Assembly (NCBI GenBank): GCA_015062445.1
Contig: SUUQ01000008.1
Coordinates: forward strand, 1-52,772
Direction: 5' to 3'
Length of the DNA stretch: 52,772 nucleotides
Source: Alphaproteobacteria bacterium
GTDB lineage: Bacteria > Pseudomonadota > Alphaproteobacteria > Rs-D84
This document shows positions 25,511-35,350 of this stretch, piece by piece. Under the pieces are notes generated by a model. That model searched no databases and was not told the origin of the DNA. It worked only from the letters and a program-made list of their open reading frames with translations. Position numbers and translations under genes: made by a program. Every line of letters starts with the position of its first letter. Positions within the stretch are counted from its first letter, which is position 1.

Positions 25511-27292
25511 TTACTTTGCAACAATGTCACGGAAAATCTCCGCCGGGATGGTGCCGCCTGTGACCTTGGAATCCATAGGCGAAAAATCATCGTTGCCCAT
25601 CCATACACCAACCACCAATTTATCGGTTGCACCAATAAACCAGGCATCACGATTGTCGTTGCTGGTCCCGGTTTTGCCGCCCAAAACCCCCGCCACACGG
25701 GCACGACCACCTGTACCACCGGGTGCAATCACGTCGGACAATAACTGGGTCATTGATTCAACCGTATGTGATGACAAAATCTGAATTGGTTCGGACGGAT
25801 TGCGTTCGTACAATGTATTGCCATGCATGTCTGTGACACGTGTTATTGAATATGGTCGCACAGAATACCCGTCGTTCCATATCACGGCATAAATGTTCGT
25901 TAAATCCAGCAATGTCATTTCGGATGCACCCAAAACAGTTGAATATTCACGTCGCAACTTGGTCCCAACCCCCAGACGTCCCGCCATATCCAACACCGTG
26001 TCAATGCCATAGGTTTCTGTTAACTTTAACGGGACGGAATTTACACTTTTTGCAAAGGCGGTCGCCAATGTGATATCGCCATAATAACGACCGTTATAAT
26101 TGCGGGGATTATAATCACCAATCGCAAATGGAGAATCGTTCACATAACTGTCAGGTAACATCCCATTTTCCAGTGCAACCAGGTATACAACGGGCTTGAA
26201 CGCACTGCCCGGTTGGCGGGGGGCGGTTGTGCGGTTGAACTGGCTGGCCTGATAATCAGAACCGCCCGACATGGCACGCAATGCACCATCACGTTCCATC
26301 GCAACCACAGCCGCCTGGGATTCACCGATATACCCCGGTAAAATCCGGGCAATGTGTCCCTGGACATGTATATCCAATGTGGTATAAACGTACATATCTG
26401 TTTCAAACGCACCCAATGTCGATTTCAATTCGTCCATTACATAATCTGTCCAATAACGATACATGTTTGTGTCAGGTGTCGGGGTGGCGGGCTGTAACGA
26501 CTGGGCCGCCAGACGCGCCGAGTCCAAAGAAATATATCCCTGGCGCACCATTTCAGTCAGAACAACACGGGCACGGGCAATGTTTTTGTCCGGGTTACGC
26601 AACGGACTGTATGTGGTTGGGGCCTTTAACATTGCGGCAATCTGGGCCGCCTGGGCAATCGATAATTTTGTCGCAGGCACACCGAACATCGTTCGTGATG
26701 CAGCATCAATGCCACGCAAACCACCAACCAGTGACACACGGTTCATATACAAATCCAATATCTGGTTTTTAGAAAAACGATTTTCCAACCAATACGATAA
26801 AATCAATTCTTGGACCTTGCGGGAAATCTTTTTTTCACGGGACAAAAATATATTCTTGGCCGTCTGTTGGGTAATGGTCGAACCGCCCGATGCCATGCGC
26901 CCATGCGCCAAATTCGAAAATACTGCACGGGTAATCCCACGAATATCAATGGGACCATGATTAAAAAATCGTTTGTCTTCGATTGCAACAATCGCCTGCC
27001 ATACATGGGGCGGCAATGTGTCAACGGAAACGGGTGCCCCCATTATGCGATTGGCACTGCGGATTTCATTTCCGTCACAATCCAAAAATACAATCGCAGC
27101 AGGACGGGTTTCATGCAAAATATAATCCAATGATGGCATACGCATATATATAAACCCAACATATACCAAAATACCAATGCCACACAACATACACAAATTA
27201 AAACACCAGACCAACATACGCCGCCGCAACGATGGCTGCGGGGTGTCGGATGCTGATTTTCTTGGCAATGATTTTGGTTTCCGTTCCTGCAT
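25511..27292 (-). CDS. Class A penicillin-binding protein (glycosyltransferase/transpeptidase)
   Basis: 593 residues from ATG 27292; the frame is open far upstream but overlaps the divergent gene and is not coding-like. There is a cytoplasmic basic N-terminus, then a membrane segment (about 28-48). The GT51 glycosyltransferase has EDKRFFNHGPIDIRGITRA, GGSTITQQTAKNIFL and RKVQELILSYWLE. The transpeptidase has SAFK, SVN and KTGT (GGKTGTSNDNRDAWF). It polymerises and cross-links peptidoglycan in the periplasm. It is short for PBP1a (usually 750 or more) and lacks the insert domains, closer to PbpC or minimal 1A forms. Confidence 0.9.
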   Translation of the reverse strand: MQERKPKSLPRKSASDTPQPSLRRRMLVWCFNLCMLCGIGILVYVGFIYMRMPSLDYILHETRPAAIVFLDCDGNEIRSANRIMGAPVSVDTLPPHVWQAIVAIEDKRFFNHGPIDIRGITRAVFSNLAHGRMASGGSTITQQTAKNIFLSREKKISRKVQELILSYWLENRFSKNQILDLYMNRVSLVGGLRGIDAASRTMFGVPATKLSIAQAAQIAAMLKAPTTYSPLRNPDKNIARARVVLTEMVRQGYISLDSARLAAQSLQPATPTPDTNMYRYWTDYVMDELKSTLGAFETDMYVYTTLDIHVQGHIARILPGYIGESQAAVVAMERDGALRAMSGGSDYQASQFNRTTAPRQPGSAFKPVVYLVALENGMLPDSYVNDSPFAIGDYNPRNYNGRYYGDITLATAFAKSVNSVPLKLTETYGIDTVLDMAGRLGVGTKLRREYSTVLGASEMTLLDLTNIYAVIWNDGYSVRPYSITRVTDMHGNTLYERNPSEPIQILSSHTVESMTQLLSDVIAPGGTGGRARVAGVLGGKTGTSNDNRDAWFIGATDKLVVGVWMGNDDFSPMDSKVTGGTIPAEIFRDIVAK

Positions 27293-27319
27293 GTTGATGG
27301 TTATTTTATCATAAATGAC

Positions 27320-27349
27320 TTGCCTTTTGCAAAGTTTTATATTTATAAT
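27320..27349 (+). promoter_or_regulatory. Promoter of the small outer-membrane protein gene
   Basis: TTGCCT (27320-27325), 18-base spacer, TATAAT (27344-27349). The start of transcription would be near 27356, leaving about 20 bases of leader. Confidence 0.5.
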
Positions 27350-27376
27350 TCTTTCCATACAAACAGGGGGATGGAT

Positions 27377-28027
27377 ATGAAAAAATTTTGGTTTATTTTG
27401 GCACTGATGGCGGCGACACCTGCAATGGCAAACGAATATGACACATATGCAGAGTACGAGTATCGGAATGTAAATGCAGCCGAAAAACGTGATAACTATG
27501 TCGGATTGCGTATTCATAAAAATGAAAATATCGCATTCAAGTATCATATTCACGACGGTGGACACGCAACAATACGCAAAGACAACTGGGGACTGGGCGG
27601 GGTAATCGGAAATAAGCTTAGCGATTTTGCAAAAATCGAATTCGAAACAATGTACACTGGTGCCCAACAAACCAGGCACGGTGCAGAATATGACTTTGAT
27701 GTGTGGGCAAATATGCTGAATTTCTATCTGTTCCAGGAATACGCAGGGGCAATCGCACCATATGTCGGACTGGGTATCGGATTCGCCACAATCTGGGGCG
27801 ACATTGATGCGCCATATGGACACATGTCCGATTCTGTGTTTGACCTGTCGTACAGCGCCATGATTGGGGTGAACTTTGCACTGAATGACCGGGTGGATTT
27901 GAATCTGGGGATAAAGTATCAGTACTATGGCGAAGTTGAACACGAACGCAGCGGCAATGAATACGGTGTAACAGATGTCGATGCAACAGAATTTTATTTC
28001 GGGGCGGTGTATAAATTTGGACTGTAG
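27377..28027 (+). CDS. Small outer-membrane beta-barrel protein
   Basis: 216 residues from ATG 27377; the ATG at 27371 is in frame but too close to the ribosome site GGGGG. The signal peptide is MKKFWFILALMAATPAMA. The mature protein has an eight-stranded-barrel pattern typical of OmpW/OmpX/opacity proteins (YVGLGIGFATIWG, DRVDLNLGIKYQYYG) and a C-terminal strand, FYFGAVYKFGL. Probably a small surface barrel; ligand unknown. Divergent from the penicillin-binding protein gene. Confidence 0.72.
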   Translation: MKKFWFILALMAATPAMANEYDTYAEYEYRNVNAAEKRDNYVGLRIHKNENIAFKYHIHDGGHATIRKDNWGLGGVIGNKLSDFAKIEFETMYTGAQQTRHGAEYDFDVWANMLNFYLFQEYAGAIAPYVGLGIGFATIWGDIDAPYGHMSDSVFDLSYSAMIGVNFALNDRVDLNLGIKYQYYGEVEHERSGNEYGVTDVDATEFYFGAVYKFGL

Positions 28028-28043
28028 ACGGATTCTTTTTCCG

Positions 28044-30073
<2,030 letters not shown>

Positions 30074-30173
30074 CCCCGTGGGGGTGGTGCTTTTTGCCAC
30101 CGGCAAGAGGGGAATTTTTTGAACGGCTCTTTTTTTGTGGGAGGTGGGTGGCTTGCAATGGATACCGGCCTGC

Positions 30174-30250
30174 GCCGGTATGACGAGAGTGTGAGTGGCC
30201 CGATGCCGGTATGACGAGAGTGTGAGTGGCCCGATGCCGGTATGACGAAA
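30174..30250. repeat. 31-bp tandem repeat with palindromic core
   Basis: Two full copies and one partial copy with a 31-base period, starting at 30174, 30205 and 30236; each begins GCCGGTATGACG. The first is preceded by GATACCGGCCTGC, giving a CCGG-centred hairpin. The same family recurs at 32846-32885. It lies between ligA and the terminator at 30266. Confidence 0.8.
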
Positions 30251-30265
30251 CTAGGATTGAGACCA

Positions 30266-30288
30266 CCCCGCCCGCAGGGGATTTTTTT
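30266..30288 (+). terminator. Intrinsic terminator downstream of ligA
   Basis: CCCC (30266-30269) with GGGG (30277-30280), then A and seven T. A weaker stem-loop (GGTGG...CCACC) lies just after ligA at about 30084-30102. Confidence 0.65.
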
Positions 30289-30314
30289 GTACCAGGTGGC
30301 AACAGATAAAAAAA

Positions 30315-30332
30315 CGCCCCGGTTTTGGGGCG
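30315..30332 (-). terminator. Intrinsic terminator of the DUF378 gene
   Basis: CGCCCC (30315-30320) pairs with GGGGCG (30327-30332); on the minus strand it is followed by a run of seven T. It lies 28 bases after the stop codon at 30360. Confidence 0.8.
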
Positions 30333-30359
30333 CAGACATGAAACTGTATCAAAACGCAG

Positions 30360-30572
30360 TTAACGGTCGCGTGAAACCGGACGGTCAATAAACATCCATA
30401 TCAACCATACCAATGCCGCAATACCAATAATCGCATAGACGATATTGCTGGCCAAGGTTGCAGGTCCAAACAAAAACGCAACCAAATCAAAACCAAAGAT
30501 ACCAATCAATCCCCAGTTCAGGGCACCGATAAAGGTCAATGGTATCAGAACATAGTTTGTAAGTCCTCTCAT
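30360..30572 (-). CDS. DUF378 membrane protein
   Basis: 70 residues from ATG 30572, with a ribosome site GGGAGAAAAAACAG; an upstream in-frame extension is not coding-like. Two membrane segments: about 7-27 (LIPLTFIGALNWGLIGIFGF) and about 38-60 (ASNIVYAIIGIAALVWLIWMF). The NWGLIG motif is diagnostic of DUF378 (YuzA-like). A small inner-membrane protein of unknown function with its own terminator. Confidence 0.85.
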   Translation of the reverse strand: MRGLTNYVLIPLTFIGALNWGLIGIFGFDLVAFLFGPATLASNIVYAIIGIAALVWLIWMFIDRPVSRDR

Positions 30573-30727
30573 CTGTTTTTTCTCCCTTGATTTCAGGTTT
30601 ACAATTGTCTTGTGATAAGACAGTATTATTATAAACATTTTGTGGAACCGTTGCAATCCCAATAAGCCAAATGGGAAAACGTACCCAGCCCAGGATTTCC
30701 GTCATATTGCGGGTGTGGATTGCCGAA

Positions 30728-31480
30728 TTATTCCGCCATGGCCCCCGCAAACACGGACGCCCGATACTTGCGACCAATGACATAGTCGAAGTGGACGCCG
30801 TAGCCACAGTAGCTCGCGCAATTAGATGCACAATAGGACGCATTCATGAGTTCGCCGTTGAACACCCACGGGGACGCGGCAATATATGGTTCGGTCATCT
30901 TGCAATAACAATATTGACCATCCGCCGTGGCATTTTCAATCGCAGATTGGTCAGTCGCAATCAAACAGGAATCACCCCCAGACGCCGTATTTTCAGGTTT
31001 AATTGTTGTACATTTTGATACACCAGATACCGCACCATACCAAAAATATGCCGTCCATGTCCCAGATGCAGCATTGGTGTATGTATATGTGCGACCACCG
31101 TCATATATATTCGCAATCATGGTCGCAGGTTCCGCAATCGGTACCCAATGCGGGCCAATTTCTATGTCCGTTGTATAATAATAGGTAAACGAACCGCCAC
31201 TGGTACTGCTGTAATATGCAACCGTTTCACCATCAATAATTATCGCCTGACCACCATATGCATAGCCAGATGGTGGCGTACACATGCTTTCTGTAATTGC
31301 CGTGGGACTGAAACTGGTGCCGTATGTCGCAGTGGTGGACGATGGCAATGTGCCGGACACTGTTCCACCATTGCAACCGTACGTCACATTAAATGTTGTT
31401 TTTATGCATGTTTCTGCGTTCGCCACACCAACAACAGATGCAATCGCAATGCACAATGTTGTTATTTTTATTCCATTCAT
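30728..31480 (-). CDS. Secreted Cys-rich protein of the giant-protein family
   Basis: 250 residues from ATG 31480 (ribosome site GGAACAGGAA). Signal peptide MNGIKITTLCIAIASVVGVANA. The mature part begins with a Listeria/Bacteroides-type beta-grasp-like stretch (TFNVTYGCNGGTVSGTLPSS) and contains about 13 cysteines, including CYCK, CASNCASYCGYG. It resembles short relatives of the large protein at 45859. Probably surface or periplasmic and disulfide-bonded; function unknown. It follows the gene at 31605 on the same strand across a large palindrome. Confidence 0.65.
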   Translation of the reverse strand: MNGIKITTLCIAIASVVGVANAETCIKTTFNVTYGCNGGTVSGTLPSSTTATYGTSFSPTAITESMCTPPSGYAYGGQAIIIDGETVAYYSSTSGGSFTYYYTTDIEIGPHWVPIAEPATMIANIYDGGRTYTYTNAASGTWTAYFWYGAVSGVSKCTTIKPENTASGGDSCLIATDQSAIENATADGQYCYCKMTEPYIAASPWVFNGELMNASYCASNCASYCGYGVHFDYVIGRKYRASVFAGAMAE

Positions 31481-31530
31481 TTCCTGTTCCTTTTTGTTCT
31501 GTTTTTTTATTCTTTGACCCATCTGTTATC

Positions 31531-31594
31531 AACTGGGGTGCCACGCCGGGGCAATGAAAGTGGGAAATATGCCCCACAACGTGGCACCCCAGTT
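31531..31594. repeat. Large perfect palindrome between two secreted-protein genes
   Basis: A 15-bp perfect inverted repeat, AACTGGGGTGCCACG (31531-31545) and its complement (31580-31594), encloses a second stem, GGGGCA/TGCCCC (31548-31553, 31570-31575). No T-run follows on either strand, so it is not a usual terminator; it may act as an RNA-stability or processing element, or be a repeat-family member. Confidence 0.8.
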
Positions 31595-31604
31595 AATCCC
31601 CCAC

Positions 31605-32429
31605 TTATTCCCACAGGGCAACCAAACGTAAGTTCCCAGGTACCGTCCATGTCCATGACGAACCCGGCGAAATAACAATACCCGTGTCATTACCCAATGC
31701 ATCCAACACGCGATACCCCGCAAATGTCGCACCATCCGCCGCGGTGCATACCGTGCTTCTGGGGGTGATACTGTTGCCAAAGGTGGTACTAACATAACGG
31801 TTGTTTGTTGCACCGTTATTACACAAATACGGTGCAACATATGTGTTTGCCGTCCATCGCGCAACCATCGTTTTATCGGTGGTATAATTGTATGAATAAT
31901 ATTGCCCCTTGGTTAATGACGTGGAATCTATCTTCCAGCCACTAAGGGAATAGCCCGGCTTACGGCATGTACCAACATCGTATGGTGGGGTATACATATC
32001 CCCCCACCCCATTTCACGGGATTCGGGCGGCGTGCCGGTCGCACCATCACCACATGAATATGACAGTGTGTATGTCGTGGGACACAGTTGCCCCGAATTT
32101 GGGTTTGCATGATATATTGCATCATTATAACTGACATTCAATGTGCCATCTGATTGGCCACTTATCAAATCCGCATAGCAAACTGTGTCGCCGTTTTTAA
32201 TGTGAATGGCTGGAAATGTTCCCTGGGTCGCAAACAGGTCAAATCTATATCCGTTGGATGTATGTAAACCGGTCATGCCACCGCCGCACAACTCAACGCA
32301 GTCCCCGTTGAAATTGCGAACCAAATTTACCGCCGGCCCCAAATATGCCGTGGTACCATCTGGACATACCGAATATGCCGACAACGGCATTAATACAGGT
32401 ATAACAATATAAACATTTCTGCAATTCAT
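31605..32429 (-). CDS. Secreted Cys-rich protein with Listeria/Bacteroides-type repeat
   Basis: 274 residues from ATG 32429. Signal-like N-terminus MNCRNVYIVIPVLMPLSAYS. A repeat-like region at about 130-215 (TYTLSYSCGDGATGTPP...GYSLSGWKI...TTDKTMVARWTANTY) matches the Y-x-Y-x-C-x-G...GY-x-x-x-GW...W pattern of InlB/Flg_new repeats. It ends GNLRLVALWE, again the LxALW close of such repeats. Probably a surface protein in the same family as the gene at 30728. It lies directly downstream of the candidate ncRNA terminator. Confidence 0.65.
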   Translation of the reverse strand: MNCRNVYIVIPVLMPLSAYSVCPDGTTAYLGPAVNLVRNFNGDCVELCGGGMTGLHTSNGYRFDLFATQGTFPAIHIKNGDTVCYADLISGQSDGTLNVSYNDAIYHANPNSGQLCPTTYTLSYSCGDGATGTPPESREMGWGDMYTPPYDVGTCRKPGYSLSGWKIDSTSLTKGQYYSYNYTTDKTMVARWTANTYVAPYLCNNGATNNRYVSTTFGNSITPRSTVCTAADGATFAGYRVLDALGNDTGIVISPGSSWTWTVPGNLRLVALWE

Positions 32430-32445
32430 CCCCACATCCCCAATC

Positions 32446-32671
32446 AAAAAACCGCCCATAAATAACGGCGGTCGGGGAGTTAGCAAATCATCATACCAGT
32501 GATTCCAATGGCCTTTCGGTGAAACCGTGTTTTATAACCAATGGCCCCCCGACATTTCGAATCGGGGGCATAACGGTGCGATGGCACCGAAACACCATAT
32601 TTTTTGACGATGCAATATCGCACCGGGTATAATGGGCTTGCTACAGCCCCGAACGCAGTCATTAACGTTCG
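32446..32671 (-). ncRNA. Candidate structured RNA of about 225 nt, unidentified
   Basis: Read on the minus strand: a consensus promoter (32678-32706), predicted start near 32671, and an intrinsic terminator (32451-32472 with a T-run to 32446). Internal pairing is dense: a closing stem TCGGGG/CCCCGA (32648-32653 with 32473-32478), GGTGCGAT/ATCGCACC enclosing a stem-loop, GCCCCCGA/TCGGGGGGC, and GGTTTCACC. No convincing ORF. Hallmarks of RNase P RNA, SRP RNA or a tmRNA T-arm were not found. It may be an unrecognised 6S-like or lineage-specific RNA, or a regulatory leader for the gene at 32429. Confidence 0.5.
32451..32472 (-). terminator. Terminator of the candidate ncRNA
   Basis: CCGCC with GGCGG plus a closing A-T pair; on the minus strand a run of six T follows. 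It lies 22 bases before the start codon at 32429. Confidence 0.7.
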
Positions 32672-32677
32672 TATACC

Positions 32678-32706
32678 ATTATATCGAATTTTGTGATTTT
32701 ATACAA
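32678..32706 (-). promoter_or_regulatory. Promoter of the candidate ncRNA
   Basis: On the minus strand: TTGTAT (32706-32701), exactly 17 bases, TATAAT (32683-32678). Confidence 0.6.
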
Positions 32707-32845
32707 GATAAATTGCCCCATGTGTACAGTTATTTAATGTCGGCACAGAAAGTTGACACGACATGTATTGCCACCATCCCACCCGGTGATGGGGGAAATC
32801 TGGGGATTGTGCCACCATGATGAGGTTGGCTGAATTGCAGTGGAT

Positions 32846-32972
32846 ACCGGCCGCCGCCGGTATGACGGGGGTGTGTGGCCCGCGTGGGTATGGCAGGGGT
32901 GTGTGGATAAAAATTATGTTTTATAAAATGTCTTAAGTGTTTTGTCATTCCGTGACCAATCCACGGGATGAC
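32846..32972. repeat. Intergenic palindromic repeats (two families)
   Basis: 32846-32872 holds a GATACCGGCC/GCCGGTATGACG hairpin of the same family as 30174-30250. 32944-32972 is a palindrome GTCATTCCGTG...CACGGGATGAC. The stretch 32905-32950 is repeated with few changes at 33304-33350. No gene is visible in 32707-33374 apart from these repeats and the array at 32978. Confidence 0.75.
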
Positions 32973-32977
32973 ATGAG

Positions 32978-33243
32978 TTTTTTACATTTGTTATTTTCGT
33001 GTTTGGTGCTGAGGTAAGAAAAAGGCATACACCTGGGTCCCGTGGTCCAGCCACGGGATGACAATTTTTTTATGTTTGTTGTTTTTTTTGTTTGGTGTTG
33101 AGGTAAGAAAAAAAGGTATACACCTGGGTCCCGTGGGCAAGCCACGGGATGACAATTTTTTTATGTTTGTTGTTTTGGTGGTTGATGCTGAAGTAAGAAA
33201 AAGGTATACACCTGGGTCCCGTGGTCCAGCCACGGGATGACAT
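32978..33243. repeat. Tandem array of about three 90-bp repeats
   Basis: The palindromic core (ACCTGGGTCCCGTGG...CCACGGGATGACA) recurs at 33030-33063, 33120-33153 and 33210-33243, exactly 90 bases apart. The intervening arms (T-rich, then TGAGGTAAGAAAAA-GG) are also repeated. The core loop alternates between TCCAG and GCAAG. Because 90 is a multiple of three, long false ORFs appear on the minus strand. Confidence 0.88.
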
Positions 33244-33341
33244 GAGTGGGTGGGTGGCCCGCGTGGGTATGACGGTGGAGGTCTTGGTATGACGGGGGGT
33301 CTGGGGGAAAATTATGTTTTATAAAATGTGTTAAGTTTTTT

Positions 33342-33372
33342 GTCATTCCGTGGCTTGACCACGGAACCCAGG
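33342..33372. repeat. Palindromic core, inverted copy, left of GIY-YIG gene
   Basis: GTCATTCCGTGGCTTGACCA continuing to CCCAGG: the core of the 90-bp repeat in the opposite orientation. It ends 3 bases before the ATG at 33375. Confidence 0.85.
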
Positions 33373-33374
33373 TA

Positions 33375-33698
33375 ATGTATCATTGTTTTATGAGATTTGA
33401 ACAAAAATATTATTATGTGTATATTATGGCCAGTTCTAGAAACGGGACACTGTATATTGGGTTTACCAGTAATTTGCCTCAACGTATTTTCGAGCATAAA
33501 AATCATTTGTTGCCGGGGTTTACGGATAGATATAATGTGGATAAATTGGTTTATTTTGAACGACATGATAGTGCGAATGATGCAATTCGTCGTGAGAAAA
33601 GGTTGAAGGATTGGAAAAGAAACTGGAAAAAAGATTTAATTGAAAAATATAATCCATTATGGCGGGATTTGTACGAAGATTTGAATAATTTGTTATAA
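33375..33698 (+). CDS. Small GIY-YIG nuclease-family protein (UPF0213-like)
   Basis: 107 residues; ATG 33390 (102 residues) is an equally likely start since family members begin close to the YYVYI motif. The GIY-YIG core is YYYVYIMASSRNGTLYIGFTSNLPQRIFEHKN, with both Tyr motifs and the catalytic Arg; the second half has the usual basic EKRLKDWKRNWK. No ribosome site is evident. The gene is enclosed by palindromic cores in opposite orientation (33342-33372 and 33704-33737) and by 90-bp arrays, suggesting a link between nuclease and repeat. Function in cells unknown. Confidence 0.8.
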   Translation: MYHCFMRFEQKYYYVYIMASSRNGTLYIGFTSNLPQRIFEHKNHLLPGFTDRYNVDKLVYFERHDSANDAIRREKRLKDWKRNWKKDLIEKYNPLWRDLYEDLNNLL

Positions 33699-33703
33699 GA
33701 TAA

Positions 33704-33829
33704 CACCTGGGTCCCGTGGGCAAGCCACGGGATGACAATTTTTTTATGTTTGTTGTTTTTTTTGTTTGGTGCTGAAGTAAGAAAAAAGGCATACACCTGG
33801 GTCCCGTGGTCCAGCCACGGGATGACATG
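33704..33829. repeat. 90-bp repeats right of the GIY-YIG gene
   Basis: Palindromic cores at 33704-33737 and 33794-33829, again 90 bases apart and in the same orientation as the array at 32978-33243. The first starts 5 bases after the GIY-YIG stop codon. Confidence 0.88.
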
Positions 33830-33859
33830 AGTGGGTGGGGAAAAAGTGTGATGCAGCGA

Positions 33860-34606
33860 CTATTTCAAATAAAATGTTATTGTTGATACAACACGGACCT
33901 TTTTATTTATCGCCTGGCGTTCGTTGGACGACCAACTGTCAGTCGGATCACGGGATTCAATGCTGAACACCCCCTGGGACGCAGTCTTTATCCGACCCAA
34001 TTTCGCATGGGCATCACGGGCAAACTGTTCGCCGGCCGCTGTGGCATTTTGGGTCGCCTGCTCTATCATCGATATCTTGATATCGTTCAGACCATTAAAT
34101 ATATATATTGGGCCTGCATAATCTTCGGTTATTGTAATTCCACGGCGCACCAATTCGCCCATGCGGCGGGAAACACTGTCAACCAAGGCAACATCGCCAG
34201 AGCGCACCATAACACCAGTTTCAATCACATAACGGCCATCGTTTTTTTGACCACGCAATTCTGTGTCGGAATAACCTGCATATTTGTCACGAACCTGGAC
34301 ACGTAAATTCTGAATATCAGCCGCAGCAAAGCCAGAACCCATTAAAAATCTGTATATTTCGGTAATATCGTTATCAATGCGTTTCTGCAATTCAGACAAA
34401 TCACCGCCGACACCGTTTATCTTGATGTTCCAGACCGCAGTGTCCGCAACAACATCACGTTCGGCCAACCCCTTGACCGTGACGGTGCGAATGGTCGATG
34501 CACGGTATATTCCATTGCCAACAAAGTAACCACCCATAGCAATGCCAATCGCCAAAATCGCAACCCAAAAACCAGATATTGTTCTGAATTTTTCTGAAAC
34601 TTTCAT
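33860..34606 (-). CDS. SIMPL (DUF541) domain protein, copy 1
   Basis: 248 residues. An N-terminal membrane anchor or signal (about 10-32, ISGFWVAILAIGIAMGGYFVG) is followed by a SIMPL domain: TVTVKGLAERDVVADTAVWNIKI at the start and KVRVVSTITFYLK at the end. SIMPL proteins are periplasmic or outer-membrane-associated in Gram-negatives; the function is poorly known. A paralogue is at 44066. Confidence 0.85.
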   Translation of the reverse strand: MKVSEKFRTISGFWVAILAIGIAMGGYFVGNGIYRASTIRTVTVKGLAERDVVADTAVWNIKINGVGGDLSELQKRIDNDITEIYRFLMGSGFAAADIQNLRVQVRDKYAGYSDTELRGQKNDGRYVIETGVMVRSGDVALVDSVSRRMGELVRRGITITEDYAGPIYIFNGLNDIKISMIEQATQNATAAGEQFARDAHAKLGRIKTASQGVFSIESRDPTDSWSSNERQAINKKVRVVSTITFYLK

Positions 34607-34669
34607 ATGCCCCCCACATATATTTTTATGTCCTGTATGATACTATAAAAGTGTATGGTGTGTCAAAAG

Positions 34670-35350
34670 CTAAATATTGTGAACAATTTCACCGATTACC
34701 CAATTCGCCAAAATCAAGCCAAACGAACCAGTAACTGTAATTGTCGACCCCAGATTCTTGGCATGACCAGTCACAGGGGTGGGATGCTGGACAGAATACA
34801 CAACCGGAAAATCAGGCAACCCAGAATCACGTATCAGTTTGCGAATACGGGATGCCAATGGACACACACTGGTTCGTGATATCGTTGACAGACGTATCTG
34901 GGTCGGGTCTGTCTTGGATGCGGCGCCCATAGACGATATAAATGGCACACCATGTGCAGATGCCCAGCGATACAGGGCCACCTTGGATTCAACGGTATCA
35001 ATCGCATCAATTATATAGTCTGGCGCAATATCCAGGTCGAAAGCAGAATCAAAAAACATATTTAATGCATCAACATGGATATCTGGGTTTATGTCATGAA
35101 TACGTGATGACGCAACGTCAACCTTGGGCAGGCCAATGGTCGAATCCAAGGCATACAACTGGCGATTTATATTTGATTCTTCGACACAATCAAAGTCGAC
35201 CAAAACCAGGTGGCCAACACCTGTGCGAGCCAAGGCCTCGGTCGCAAAAGAACCAACGGCACCACAGCCAACGACCATAACTGTTGTATCTTGAATCTTT
35301 TTTGTGGCGGCATCACCAAATAACAAACGTGTGCGATTTAATCGTGACAT
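34670..35350 (-). CDS. tcdA: tRNA t6A37 cyclase (TcdA, E1-like)
   Basis: 226 residues. The E1/ThiF fold is clear: MVVGCGAVGSFATEALARTGVG (ATP-binding Gly-rich loop, about 26-47), DFDCVEESNINRQLYA (Arg/Asn for adenylation), DAIDTVESK. The start SRLNRTRLLFG and the segment HPTPVTG match TcdA/CsdL rather than MoeB or ThiF. It dehydrates t6A37 to cyclic t6A in ANN-decoding tRNAs, using ATP and sulfur carriers. It overlaps the TatD-like gene by 13 bases on the same strand. MtaB, which also acts on t6A37, is encoded at 19806. Confidence 0.88.
   Translation of the reverse strand: MSRLNRTRLLFGDAATKKIQDTTVMVVGCGAVGSFATEALARTGVGHLVLVDFDCVEESNINRQLYALDSTIGLPKVDVASSRIHDINPDIHVDALNMFFDSAFDLDIAPDYIIDAIDTVESKVALYRWASAHGVPFISSMGAASKTDPTQIRLSTISRTSVCPLASRIRKLIRDSGLPDFPVVYSVQHPTPVTGHAKNLGSTITVTGSFGLILANWVIGEIVHNI

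Noticed and set aside
27293-27943. Long N-terminal extension of the penicillin-binding protein
   Set aside because: The extension overlaps the well-supported divergent outer-membrane protein gene, is Cys/His/Ile-rich without domain sense, and the internal ATG at 27292 precedes the normal basic tail and membrane segment.
30174-30250. CRISPR array
   Set aside because: The 31-base units are direct tandem repeats without variable spacers, and no cas genes are nearby.
32446-32671. tmRNA, RNase P RNA or SRP RNA
   Set aside because: The TTCGAAA loop is not in a proper 5-bp T-arm, there is no tag-like ORF, and the conserved RNase P and SRP core sequences are absent.
32978-33243. Protein-coding repeats on the minus strand
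   Set aside because: The 90-base period is divisible by three and produces long repeated ORFs with no ribosome sites or compositional support; the DNA palindrome is what is conserved.
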